A stretch of DNA of 64,000 nt from Corella eumyota. Its lineage: Eukaryota > Chordata > Ascidiacea > Phlebobranchia > Corellidae. The position numbers were made by a program, and so were the translations under genes. Shown here one piece after another: positions 28,101-41,002 of this stretch. How positions within the stretch are numbered: position 1 is the stretch's first letter; the number at the start of each line of letters is the position of its first letter. The DNA lies in NCBI GenBank assembly GCA_963082875.1, contig OY720097.1, positions 10,052,501-10,116,500 of the forward strand, given 5' to 3'. Under the pieces are notes generated by a model. The model did no database searches. It was given only the letters and a program-made list of their open reading frames with translations, and was not told where the DNA came from.

Positions 28101-31100
28101 TCATAAAATAACCTTATGTTTTTTTTTTAATTATTATTTTTTTTTATATTGGATTAAACAAGTGTATTTTAGATGCTATTTAAAAAATTATGTTTAAATA
28201 GTTTAATTGTTACATTTTTCTTAAACAATATTTTAATCGATGATTTTTATTTTGAGGTGGACGATTTGAATGACACTACTAAGTTTAAAAACTGCGCGAA
28301 CATCGACTACCTAGTTAATGTTGAAATATAATAAATGTGTTTAAAAAAAGCCGAAAATTAAATTTTTTGGTAAAAGTTTAATATTATAAATCTTTTTTTA
28401 AACTATTTATAATATTTAAACTTATAAAAAGTCAAGTCGCTTTTTTTCAAATTCTTAAAACTTATTAAGTTATACTTAATAATTCAAGTAAAGATATATT
28501 TTTATAATCAATGCTTTACAAATAATGATTATTGTAAGTTAAAAAAATATATAATTCGCACAAACTTTGCTAAAAATACTCTACATTTACTTACGTTTGC
28601 AGGCACGCTGTGCAGAAAATCCATTGGTTTTGTTGTTTTTGTAATAATGATCTTTACAAAAATGACAAAAACGACCGGTAGTGTGATGGCGACATTGCTG
28701 GCAAACCCCGCCGCTTCTTCCACCCGATTTGTTAAAAAGTTCGGGATTAAATCGACATTTTTTTGCATGTTGGTTACAGTTACAAGCTAAAGCAACAATA
28801 TTAATACCTTTATTTTTAAAAAGTTTTAAAAATGGGCTAAGTTAATTTTGTGTCAAAACGATAATTGATTGGCATACTAGTTTAGTGTTAAAATTATAAC
28901 AAACAGGAAATGACATTTTAAATTTGCCAAAAATACTGATTTTCATAAATAATTAAATTAAAAGAATATATTTGTAAATGCCGTCTACGTGAGCTACATT
29001 CTGTTTGTATCGTGCCTAACGTTGTTCAAAAAAACTATATTATATTGTGTCATACGTGCGTGTCTAACCCAGGATTGCGTGTCAAGCTGAATTTATTGAA
29101 ATTCAAGAGGCCAATAAAGATAAACACCAAACAAATAAATCCAATTTCAAACGTTATTTAACTTTATGAGTTGTTATATATTTACACAGTTTTCTATTAG
29201 TAAATTTGGACATTCAAATTTAGACTGCGTGCAATATGGCATGTTAATTTATAAAATAGTTTGTAATGTAATTAAGTTTGGTCACCCAAGTCAAGGCAAA
29301 ATAAGTTTAAATTAATTTTTATTAAAAACTGTCGGAAAAGCCTTCACAAACAGAAACTGTTAAACGGCAGATGTCAATTTAAACTCAATAAACACTCGTG
29401 CTTTTTAATGTGTTTTTGTTAAGTAACGCGCGAGGACTATTGGTTTGTTTGTAAAAGTATTCCGATGTTGATAACAGTGCATTTAATAGCTGTCTGTGAT
29501 AAATTTAATCGCTCCTTGATTGGCATTTACGGGCTAAGTGGATTCTTATGTCAGTTTTGTGCGCATTTTTGGACGCGAAAAAGTAAAGTTTATCGCCGCA
29601 AAGATAAAAAAATATTATTGTTAGACAGTTTTCGTAAGAAAAAATCCGGAAGAGAGAGGCTCGGTCAAATTTTTTTTAACATTAACGAGCGCACGTAAAT
29701 CACATTTTTTGTTTGACGGTTTTATGGTTAATCGTTTTTGTTGTCGGCAATTGACTTTTAAGTTTTAGAATAATTTCCATCTGTGTTCGATCAGGCTGCT
29801 TGCCTGAACTGTTTAATAAATAACCAAACCAAAGCAAACATGTATAGTGAGAAGGATAGTTGAGCTGGCTTTTAACGACGCCACGTTTTAATTCGAAAGC
29901 TAATAAAGAATACATCATAATCAGACGGGACCTCATCTCATTAAACATTGGACGGGCCTCCTGTAATGAAAGGACAATTCCTTTTTGACGGGTTCCATTC
30001 ATGGCAAGTACACTGGGGCACAACTTCAAACAAGACCCTAACAATGCCTTCGTGTGGGCAGAATAATCAAAATAAACAAGTGTGGGTGGAAAAAGGAAAA
30101 ACGCTTTGTGCTAATGCGAAAACGAGTAGCTGGTTATATTGACCTTGTGTTTAGCGGTAAATGGAGTTAAATATAACGGGGTGGGTTTAGATAAAAGATG
30201 GCCAAATGTCGCTAACACAGATTTGCTTTAAAAACATGTTAACAAAGTTTTAAACATGTAAAACATCTGCGCTCGGATTTGTTACAGATTGACGCGTGAA
30301 ACACAAGTCATATTTCTAGAAAGCCGTGTGAAAAAAGGAGTTCATAGTCAAACAATAAATAAACAAAATCTTTCATTGTTTAGCTGACGCTTACTTAAAA
30401 CCGCGATGTAATTTATAAGATGTACATTTTAATATTTAAGCTTACCTTGGCATTCATTAGCGTTTTCTTGTGTGGCGCGTTTCCATGGTTTGTCAGAATG
30501 GAAGGGCTTGCACTTTTGACAATCTGTCCCAGCCGTACTATGCTTACAATTACACATCATTTTGCCATCTTTTATAGAGCATGTAGAAGCATGTCCGTTG
30601 CATTTACAAGTTCCTCCAATCCCTATATCATTAATAGCATAATACGCGCTCGACCCAATAAAACTTTCAGTCTCGGAAGATTTTTTTTGCAATGCAACAA
30701 GTCTTTTATAGCCTCGTTGACCTGCTGAGTCCATTTTAACCAACTTGGTTGCAACGCCGTGATCTTCGAGCGCCTTGACTCCACTTCTGCGAGTAAGTTT
30801 CTTACCGGTAAAACGGTGAGTCTTAGTTGTAACGCTGTTTACCTCTAAAAGCGATATCCTGATGTCAGTTGCAGTGACCCAATCTTGTAATATAAAGCTC
30901 CCTGCTAAGTTATTTTCGGAAGGTCGACCACTTGCTGGGTTAAATATAACCATGCCTCCTGTTAAGGGACGTAGACTGCTAAAATTTTCAGAGCATAAGA
31001 CCTCTTGGTCTATAGTGGTGTTTAATTTATTCGGCATGTTAAATCGTTGTTGACAATTGCGGGCAAAATATTGAAATGGGACCCAAGTTCTCCCAAAGTC

Positions 31101-31628
31101 CATTGACTTGTAAATAATCATAGCCCCGGGTCTAGGTGAGTTAAAATCAAGAAAAACATATGCGACCTCATATTTATGTCCAAACGATATCGTGAGATTG
31201 ACTTCTTTGCCTCTACTTTCTCCAAATATAGATTGAAAGGGTTTAGACTGCCAAAAAGTAAGGTTGCCGTTGTCGTGTATATCTGTTAAATAGCGAGCGG
31301 GGTGCGCGTTACGACCCCTTCGATCGCAGGGTTCACAAATTCTTTTTATAACCTTATTTTCTTCAACCAGGCGGCAAATTGTTTCTATAGCGTTTTCGCC
31401 GCATGTTTCAGACACAGTCACTGACTTTTTTTCGGCAATTCCTTCGAATCCAGGATTGCACTCTTTAGCTGTCCCATCTTCATTATAACAATCGTCCCTG
31501 TTATCTCGTCTTGCAAAGACGTTGTGTGAAAGTAACAAGAAAATCATAAAAAAACGATTAACATTTGATATTTTCGTAACGATGTAAAAGTTCATTGAAA
31601 ATTGTTTATTGTGCGATTTGAAGACCAT
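25161..31628 (-). CDS. netrin: netrin (secreted axon-guidance cue)
   Basis: Six coding exons: 31628-30446, 28786-28595, 26681-26538, 25869-25831, 25718-25635, 25465-25161; 648 residues (human netrin-1 is 604). A hydrophobic signal sequence ends near residue 39 ([14 protein letters not shown]). M12 is an alternative start that gives a more typical signal. The laminin-N domain (about 45-340) keeps [19 protein letters not shown] and [11 protein letters not shown]. Three laminin-type EGF repeats follow (about 341-394, 395-458 and 459-507; the third has [11 protein letters not shown] and KGYQQTRS). The C-terminal NTR/C345C domain (about 520-648) has CKK, KKYCKKDY-like KFCAMDY, ACMCPRL, KYLLLGN and a basic tail. 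One large exon for LN plus LE1 is the vertebrate arrangement. It should be secreted and bind DCC/UNC5-type receptors. The LN domain has an extra basic segment (264-327). Long introns (1.7 and 1.9 kb) contrast with most neighbours and may hold regulatory DNA. Confidence 0.97.
26682..28594 (-). other. netrin intron 2
   Basis: A 1.9 kb intron between the LE2 and LE3 exons. No coding exon or recognised repeat is present. Confidence 0.6.
28787..30445 (-). other. netrin intron 1
   Basis: A 1.66 kb intron between the LN/LE1 exon and the LE2 exon. Several short frames on both strands (for example around 29465-30140) have no family signature and overlap antisense, so I treat them as chance. The section 29400-30150 is less AT-rich than the surrounding introns, which could reflect regulatory DNA. 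Confidence 0.5.
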
Positions 31629-34600
31629 TTTACAATTGTTTCTCGTAGTGTGATTTTTATACTAAATAACCATTCTTACAAAATTTAGCAATAAACTTTT
31701 TTAATCAATCTGTAAAAAAACAGTAAATTTTTTAAGTGAAAATAATGTCAATCAAACGTTAAAAGTACTAATAAAAACTTTAACACGCAGTTAAAAAAAA
31801 CAAATTAAAAACACTAAAATCACTCTTTTTCGTGTGTCGCTGCTCAGGTTTAAGATAAAAGAAATACTCTAAAAACGCTTAGCAGCTGTGGACGGGGACG
31901 TAAGCAGGTGCTACCCTTACAATAGCAACAATTCCCGGCTAAACACATCAACTCAGGATTAATTTTAAAGATATTTGGAATGGCCAGTTTTCAAGGGGCC
32001 TAACCTCGTTTGATAGCCCGACACTCATCTTTGCTTCTAAACGCGTTTTTTGTTGTACACACGAACTGTTCGAACGGAAATGGTCGCCATTTTGCCTGTG
32101 TTTGCTTTAATAATGAAGCGTGATAATAACATAGTTGTAAAGATCTAATAGCGTGGTATACTACATTTTTTTCTTTGTAAAAAAATGTCGATTTATAATA
32201 TTATGACTCACTAATCCTGAAAATAAAACCTAATTACTGAAAATAAAACCTAAAAATTTTGCTATCCCAAAATAATGATAAAAAAAAAAATTGTAACTAA
32301 TACGCAATGCTTACCAATATAAATAAATAATCTTGGGTTTGCGCAAAATTATTACATGAGTCTGTTAATTTTTCCTGAATAGACGCGTGTTAGTCCGCAT
32401 AATCCTGCTAATGCACTGAAATGTTTGTTTTTAAATATCTCTATTGTGACGAACGAGGCCATCTTTTGTTACGTAATATGACATCTAAGTGTTTTTGGTC
32501 GTCATTATTTTACATCGAGGTGGCAAAACCGAAACGATTTCCGACATAATTTTGTTTTATTTGATTTTAAAACCTAATAACTTTTATAAAAATGTCTTAT
32601 TAGTTCTTTCCAAAAAATATTTTTTAAGTGAAAACTTCAAACGCAAGATCTGTCTTTATGCAAACGCAAAACAAAAACTCGTGTTTAGAAGATTAGCCTA
32701 AAGATCAAATGACTAAGTTGAGGGTAAGATTTCTGCATCAGATAGAGGGGAAAGGGGTCAACTATAGCATCCGCCAAATAAAATATTTCCTACAAGCTAC
32801 AAAAGTAAAACATTTTGTTGATGTATGCTTCAATAAAAAGGAGAAACGAAACTACAAACAAAATCTATTTTTGTAAAAATAAACTATTTTAAAAACTTCG
32901 GGATGTAAGGGCGCAAAATATTTATGTCAATTTTTCATTTATTAATTTTTATGGACTTATTCGTAAACTATTTTTTTATTGAGAGTTATTTTATTGGCAA
33001 CTTCGGCATCACGTCGTGTCGTAGTAGTAAAATAACACCGAATAAAGGTCGCTATGGTTCATTGCAATGAAGTAAACACACATACTGCACCAAACAAACT
33101 ACAACCGTTTATCTCGTCATTATAGAATCTATGTAATCAAATCACCAGCTATAATTAAACTTTATTCATGCTATGTCGTCCAGCCCAGCAAGTACAAAAA
33201 AATTTAAAAGCACCTAATGATTTTAGCCATAATAAAAAACACACAACACAGTCCCTTTCCGCTATATTGTCCCGTTTTGTTAGATCTCGAGCCTTATATT
33301 TTGAAATTCTTTAATTTAATTTTTTTAACCGTAATAACAATAACACAAAACAGGACAACCGAACTTACTTTGAAATAATACAAATTCATAATCATATCGT
33401 ATAAAAAATAAGAACCTCGTCATACAAATAAAACAATTAATTTATTAAATGACAAACCAACACTAGTAAGGCTTTTAAAACATAAATTAACAAACGAGTT
33501 ATTCGTTGATGGCAATGGCCAACAATTCTTTTATATCTTACAGCTAACGTTAATAATTTTTAGTATACAGTACAGTTCACAGACAGCGGTTATAAAACAA
33601 ACATTTTTCTTAATATTCGCACTAAGATTCAGATTTATTTTTCGTAAACAATTAAGTGCACAACATTTTATCGTGGCCCATTACAGTGTTTCCAATTAAA
33701 AATAATGCGTACAAAATAAATATGTGATATATCAGGTCCTTTTAAAATCAACTCGCCAACCATTTAAGTTTAATCGACTCCGACTTTTTATGCAGCGTTT
33801 TATAGACTGTAAATGAGATTATGACTTGACCATTGTTAGTTGAAAGATTTTCAAGTGTATATAATTATAAGGTGCTATAAGTAGCAATTTTCACCGTCGT
33901 GCTAAAAACTAACTTATTAATTTATTGTTCGCAAATCACCGCAACTGTAAATTACGGGGCATAAAATGGACATTATAAAAGTGTACCTGTCACGTGATCA
34001 GAATTTTATTGCCCTTTATTATAAAAAATGAAATGTTATAGGTGTGTATTTAACAAGTGAAAGTTAAACAAAAAACAATCTTACTGCAAATACTTAAAAT
34101 TGAAGTGTTTTAGGTAAACATTTATTTTCATTAAGTTTGCTAGTTTATCAACTTTTCATAATAAAAAGCTTCTTTAGTTTGAAGTGCGATGACGTTATTG
34201 CTTTGCAGCTAGCACCGAAGTCCTAAGCCGCTATACGAAGTTATGTACACTCGCAGTTAATATTTAGATTCAATATGCGCTGTGTTTGCACAGCCGTATT
34301 AACTTAACAAATACAAATCACGTTTAAAGGTCAGGATCTCGATATTGGAATTAAAAAACAAGTGGACTTTACGCATAATTTTTGATCAGGGAACTGTGAC
34401 TACTGTGTGAAAAATTGTGTCTATACTTTATTTGCTAGGTCAAAGTTATGTTGGTAAAGCATACATCATTTAGCCAGTTTGTCATGCCTACTATTTCTAG
34501 ACCTTCTACAATTACTAAGACAAACGGTAACATTGCTGTGAAACGTGATTCTTACACAATAGAAGTTACCGTTTAAGACATTTAAAAAAAAAACTCACAA

Positions 34601-36803
34601 CTTGTCCATCTTGGACAGTTTTTCGTGATATGTTTAAAAAAATGACAGTTGATACATATAATAGCAAAGCTATCAATCCCATATCTGCTAAATTGATCCG
34701 TAAATACCCTAAAAATACCTATTTATTGAAACACCTGTTTTGGAAAACTGTTCGAGTTTTCATTAATTAGCCTGCGGCGGGCTATAGTCGCACAACGCGG
34801 TCTGCCACCACACAAAACTTTTAATATTAACAACTTAAACCTTGGCATTAAATCAATTTCTTCAAATTTAGTAAATATACTGACAAATTTAATCCGGCTT
34901 GTACACGAGTTAACCTTGCGTACAGCCTGGTAAATATCAATAAATACGCTTTTATAAACTGCCAATACCAATCAGCCTTTTAAGTTAATCCAATAAATCT
35001 GGTATTAAAGAACATCAAAAATGCTAGGCTTTCAGTCTGTCAATACACAACTTACATTTAGCCCGCGTTAAATAGTAAGTAAGAATTATATATTTACGTG
35101 ATCTATTACTTTTTCACAAGTACCAGTAGACTGAGATACGATCTGAGCTATACAGGTGCGACATCTTTGATCTCTAAGTAACGACAAAGGTACGCTACAG
35201 CTGTGGTAACGGGGCTGAGGTTATATATTACACGGGCCCACAACTCTCTGAATGGGGCAGACATTCGCTCTGTCCACCCGTCTACGATCAATCTTACACC
35301 ACACTTTTATTTGTGTTCTCATTATTTAACCAGTGACGAAAGACTACTCAAAGCGTTAAACACATATTTCTAACAGCAACTTATACCCTTTAAAAATAAC
35401 ACTACAATTTTTAAATCGTTAAATTTGTTTCTTAATTTAAATTAGATAAATCAACAAAAAGTTGGTATTACTAAACATTCTGTTCTACTAGTAACATCTT
35501 GGCCTTTCGTAATAATTCTAATACTGACGGCGTTTTTTTAATTGTTTTCTATCGAAGTCGTTTTTTTTTTCAGCATTCTGGTGGCCTAATGTTGCCAGTT
35601 TTGCATGACGAACCTGGCCGACGATAACGATCTATCTATAGAAACACGCGCGTTCGGAAACACTTAAATTGTTATCTATGGTCACCATCGCGAATTGTCC
35701 TTCGGTGTGAATTGACACACGAGTTAATACTTAGTCTAATCGAAAGAAACTATTAAATTATTATAATTATACACAAATTTCAGCTACAAAGTTAGCGCTG
35801 TATTTTTTATTATTTTAAAGCCATCTAAAACGCGAATAAACTTTTAATTTGATTTTAAGTTGAATAGCGTCAAAGTGGGATCTTACGGAGTAAGGGTCGT
35901 ACTTCAAACTCGGAAAAGGCCCTCGACTTTATTTCCAGTTCACTTTAACAATAAAACGAGTCGGCAAAACAAAAACGCAGCTACGGCATTGAAACGCGAC
36001 GTGGGCACAAAAATGATATGCTGATGCAAATACAAACTTAAATGCCAACTAAACTAACTTTAAACAAACCAGTAACAGATAGCGTAAAGTAGTAAAGAAC
36101 AAACGCACAAAGCAAAAATAATCTTAATAATATTTTATATCTTTTATATCATAACATCAGTTTTGGTATAGATTAAGTAACTTGTAAAAAATAAAAAAAC
36201 TCGCGGACTTCATTTAAGTGGTTGTATTCTAATTTTTCTAACTGACTGATACGACGACTACTCATTCAATCAGTTACGTATTCGTATAAAAAAGATTCTG
36301 ATTCAGTCGTGCTTTTTTCTTTTTACGCAACAAAAAACGAACCAGGCAGTATTTATAAATCAAATCCCTTTTTCTAACAATACAAATGCTGAAATCCCGC
36401 TGCTGTTTGGGTTATGTAAACTAAAATACAAAATACATTTGGTTAATAAGGAAAAGGTCAAGTTATAATGACATTACAAAAACGGCTTAAAAATTTGTAA
36501 ATTTTAATATTTACAATATCGTATTATTTTGCGCCAATTTGTCTGACTTTTTGTTTAAAATATTTTATAAACCCAGGGAATGGTTTTAAAAATTCATAAT
36601 CATTTTTACAATGTTCAAAAAAAATATCATTTGTAAATCTCTTATTAGCAAACATTACACTGCTTAAATCTATAAGATGCCTTTTATTTAAGATACGTGT
36701 AGTCATTTATTGAATAAGTTAAAATACTTTGTTTAAGTTCAAAAACGTAATTTTGGAAGAGTATAATGAACACGCGTAAGTTAAAATAAATAATATCGCA
36801 ATA

Positions 36804-36811
36804 TGACGTCA
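36804..36811. promoter_or_regulatory. CRE palindrome TGACGTCA
   Basis: Exact cAMP-response-element palindrome, bound in animals by CREB/ATF factors. It is one of three in the netrin-Zmiz gap. Sequence match only. Confidence 0.3.
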
Positions 36812-37009
36812 TTTAGGAAATCGTGAGTTTTGTTGGAAAACTTTTATTAAAAACCACTTTGTTGTCAACACGTCGTCTATATTGTGACACCCAGTCTGAG
36901 AATAAAAATCTATAATTTTACTTACGTAATTCCGTTACTACGATTTTAAAATTAAATTTTTAAAATTAATTTAAAAAGATGGCGGTAGATTTGTCAACTT
37001 AGGAAATTG

Positions 37010-37350
37010 TTATTATGGTTCGAAATCTTAGATTTCGAAACATATTGTTATTGTCATTATATTTATTATTATTATTATTATTATTGTTTTTATTCTTATT
37101 TGACGAATTTTGAAAGACGATAACATTTGTTCTTTAAAACTAAAAGTTCTAAATTTTTAGTATGTTTGTTATTATCCCAACGAATCGCAAACCTCCTATT
37201 AACGACATTTAATTATCACTAATTACTAATTAATATATTTTATTATTAAAATTTAAAGATTAAATTTGCTGAAATTTTAATATGTTGTTGGTATTATTAT
37301 TTTGTATGTTGCTATTTAAAATGAAGATTTAACTCCAGCTAAATATCGTT
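37010..37350 (+). repeat. dispersed AT-rich repeat, reference copy 5
   Basis: The longest copy seen. It opens with an imperfect inverted pair (GGTTCGAAATC...GATTTCGAAAC) and runs through an ATT microsatellite. A block shared with 37751 follows (AAAACTAAAAGTTCTAAATT, TTTAGTATGTTTGTTATTAT). It ends in GGTATTATTATTTTGTATG and TTGCTATTTAAAATGAAGAT, shared with the inverted copy near 320-360. There is no open frame of note, and no clear terminal repeats or target duplication could be fixed by eye. Confidence 0.65.
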
Positions 37351-37750
37351 TAATCATTATTTTAGTTTTTTATAAAATAACGAATCAGTGTGAGTTTAAC
37401 GCTTGAATAATTTAATAGCGTTCTGGTCGCCGTCAAAAATCGTCCTTTTCGCTGTCTATTAAAGTAAAAAATATTCGTTGAAAATTTAAGTAAAATGTTA
37501 AAGTATAAGTCAAAAATGTGTAAAAATTTTTTTTTTTAACTGTTTTGTTATTATTATATTTTAATACTTGTTTGATTACTAAAAAATTAAGATCGGTATT
37601 TTGCTTTTAAATTTAGTTTACTTTTCTATTACAATATCAATGTATGCGTGTTCGTTTGTTAAAATTAGGTTTAAATATAAAAAAGTTCATATTTAAATTT
37701 ATAATTTAATTAATAAACCTACTAAATAAATTATATTTATAAAAAAGAAT

Positions 37751-37932
37751 CATTGTTTTTATTCTTATTTGCTCGAATTTTAAAATGATAACTTTTGTTT
37801 TTTAAAACTAAAAGTTCTAAATTTTTAGTATGTTTGTTATTATCCTAACAAATCGCAAACCTCTTATTTACGACACTTAAATGTCACTAATTACTAATTA
37901 ATAGGTGTTTGTTTATTAAAATTTAAAGGTTG
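37751..37932 (+). repeat. dispersed AT-rich repeat, copy 6
   Basis: A direct repeat of 37082-37262, about 670 bases downstream. TTTTTATTCTTATTTG, the AAAACTAAAAGTTCTAAATT block, AATCGCAAACCTC and ACTAATTACTAATTAATA are shared in order, with scattered substitutions. It could be a separate insertion or a local duplication. Confidence 0.7.
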
Positions 37933-40485
37933 TTATTAATTTTTTAAATCTTGTTGTGAATGGTGTTTTGGACAGTCGTATTATTACAATATAACACCCA
38001 GCTGTTTTGTTAAATAAGTTATGACGTGTTCAAATTTTTTTAATAAATATTTTTTAGTAAAAAATTAAAAACTCTGAATTGCTAACGACACGTAGAAATA
38101 TTAACAAAGCTTTAAAATATTTCCCGCTTGACGTCCAATGCCGAAAATGAGTTTGGTGATCAAAGTTTTGATTTCGTGGGAACTTTGACAAAAATGTCAA
38201 AATAAAACCCGTGGTTGACAGATCAACCATTTGTTTGTTAAATATTTTAATTCTATGAATTCAAAATTTTGAAAGAGAAAAATTACGAAACAGAATAAGA
38301 ATGCCCCCATATTTTTTGTTTTGTGTAATAACTTGAAGCAAATCTTGAAATCAGTATAGAGAATGCAGTTTTGGACCAATTTTTAAGAGCATTTAATTGT
38401 GCTTCGATGGAGCGCAATTTTTTTAAAGACAATTGTAACCAGTGTTTTACTCAATTTGCACGCGATTCGTGAAAGTTATTGCAGGCCACAATATCTTCTT
38501 TACTGTTTAATATTCTTTGTTTTAAAGATTATTAAACCTGTGTTAAAGAATATCTATATTAAGGTTAACAAAAAAGTTGATTTTTGGGTAAAATGATTTT
38601 TATTAAATATAAATATTTAAAAGTAAAATATTAATTCTCAAAACTCGAAAAAATTTTAATACACTGTTGTTTTTGATTTTTGACAGTACGCCTAATATTC
38701 AAATATAAAAGATAATTTAGCGTTTAAATGATAGTTGTTAAGTTTATATGTCGCCAGATTTCATAAAACTCTTTTTCATCTTGTATTAATGACATTCTTG
38801 AATATCGTAAATTTGTGCTATAAAATTTATTCTGTCTATCATTCATCAAGATGCATTTAAGTTTTTTTCGATTTAGTGACAAAAACGTCGTTTTTTACAT
38901 ACATTCGTATTTGCGTTTTTATTTAAATTTTGTAAGTGAGTGTATTTTTAATATTTTTGTTATAAGTTTTCTATTGTTGTTGTAACCAAATAGTATAATT
39001 TGTATTTTATACAATGTTAAATCCCATAACATTTTGTTTTTCATTTATGCTAGTAATCAAAAATTAACGCGCATATTGTTTTGTCAACAACGTTATTAAT
39101 GCGCTAGTTAAATTAGATGATAATGTATTTGTATATTTTCTCCCTACGATCGTGAAAAAGGCGATATGAGATTCAACTACACAATCTGTTATCCTAGTCA
39201 AAATTAAAAGCAAATATATATGCATTGTTATCGTAGTTCATTTAACTAAATATATTAAAACAGCTTGAGTAATTTATATTTCATATTATTGATGTTTGCA
39301 ATGTGTCAACTGAATGTGTTTTACATAATAAGACATAGTTATTAAAAATTAATGAGCTGGTTTTTGAATGGAGTGCATTTAATTGTTTAGTTTAGCGGTT
39401 TGACTAAATGCGTGCAAATGCGTTAGAAATTTTGATTCAACCTCGTAGATCACGTGCCTTTTAAAACACAATTTTATGCTATGGAGTTTGGTAGGCGATG
39501 TATACTTATGTCCAACTTATAGGTCTACAAAATAAAAAACTGCCGTTTGTGGTGCGCCGGTAAATTATTACGAGAAAGTATAAGTTAAAAATTACGACCA
39601 TATCACTATCGTAGGGCGGCCTATCAACTATTATAAGATGAAGCATAAAAAAATAACACCAGTGCTTTTAAATCCATCTTTATTAGACTGAAAAAGATTT
39701 AATTATCGTGAGAAACGTTGGTCACGCCAATACCAAAATTGTCACACAACTGAAAATAATTTTATGAATTTGCCGCCTACAACTTAGCGCGCTTTTATCT
39801 TTAACCTTAATTTTATTTTCCCAACACTTTTCCACGGTTTGCGGACAAGTTAACGTGATTTAAGGATTCTGAGTTTGCCTACTATACACATATGTCTACC
39901 TCACACACAGCGTGGCTCCGTCCAATTCCATTTCGTCGCCGAAAATTTTTTAATACACTTCTTTCACGTTTAAATAAGATAATCCGTTATATTTGACAAC
40001 CGTTGTGACTGTGTTGTTGCAATTAAGAAAAGATAGCTCGCTGTGTTTTGAAAGTTTTTGACGAATTAGAGTGGTGTGCATTTAGCCAAGCGTTAACTGT
40101 ACCAGCATGAATAAATAATGTTTTAGGCTTTTAATAAGTTGTCTTACTATACCAACCGTTCGTCTATAAACAATTTTTTCAAATGATCAACTTATCAACC
40201 AATCTGATAAACAAAAAATTACTCTTAAACAGGTGTGTTTTACAACCAAATCGGAATATTAAACGCTTTGCACATATTTATTAACCAAAACGTAATAGAA
40301 ATTACGATTTTATTTGCTTTTTAATTTTAAACAAACTATTGTAATAATACTGTAACTTCATTATTTCCTAAAAAAACGTATTTCCATATAAAATTTAAAA
40401 ATTGTTTTAAAATAGAAAAGTAATAACACTTACTCTTCCGTTGATTATTATCCACGTCCTTTATCATAGATATTACACTTGATAA

Positions 40486-40493
40486 TGACGTCA
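40486..40493. promoter_or_regulatory. CRE palindrome TGACGTCA
   Basis: Exact CRE palindrome, 9 bases from a copy of the ATCATAGATATTACA word that also occurs at 24221. Sequence match only. Confidence 0.3.
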
Positions 40494-40964
40494 TAATGTG
40501 CAATAAGCGGTATAATATCACAGATAGCTTTGTAATACGAATACTTTTACTAGTACTAGCCTGTATTAAATAACGTGCTATCGCAAATATCTTGCACCTG
40601 TATGTCTGCCTAAATCGAATTACTACTTACCTAAAATCATTAACATATTTTAGACTAACGAAATTTTATATTAAACCTTAGTTGGATTGTATATATCCCA
40701 AGTAATTATAGTTAAAAATTATAAAAGCCTATGCTAAACTAAAACGTTGAGTTAGCAACCTTTTAAACTTAGGGGTCACAAACGAATTGCCATACTCTAA
40801 AAAGTAATAAACTTATTATTTTAACTGCTTTGGAACAAAAGCGCGAGATCGGCAAATATATAACTTTGCGGAGTCATTTAAATGACTTCTAAGTCGTGCG
40901 CGCACATACAAATAATTAAGATCTTTAATACCAAGCATAAGTTATTACCCACTATAAACAATTA

Positions 40965-40966
<2 letters not shown>

Positions 40967-40999
<33 letters not shown>
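40967..40999. repeat. (AT)n microsatellite
   Basis: Uninterrupted AT dinucleotide run of about 33 bases in the netrin-Zmiz gap. Confidence 0.95.

Positions 41000-41002
<3 letters not shown>

Noticed and set aside
29465-30142. Three overlapping short frames on both strands inside netrin intron 1
   Set aside because: No domain, no splice context and mutual antisense overlap; consistent with chance in a slightly GC-richer intron.
34201-35300. GC-richer patches that looked like decayed exons or tRNA genes
   Set aside because: No A/B-box pair, cloverleaf or spliceable conserved frame could be found.
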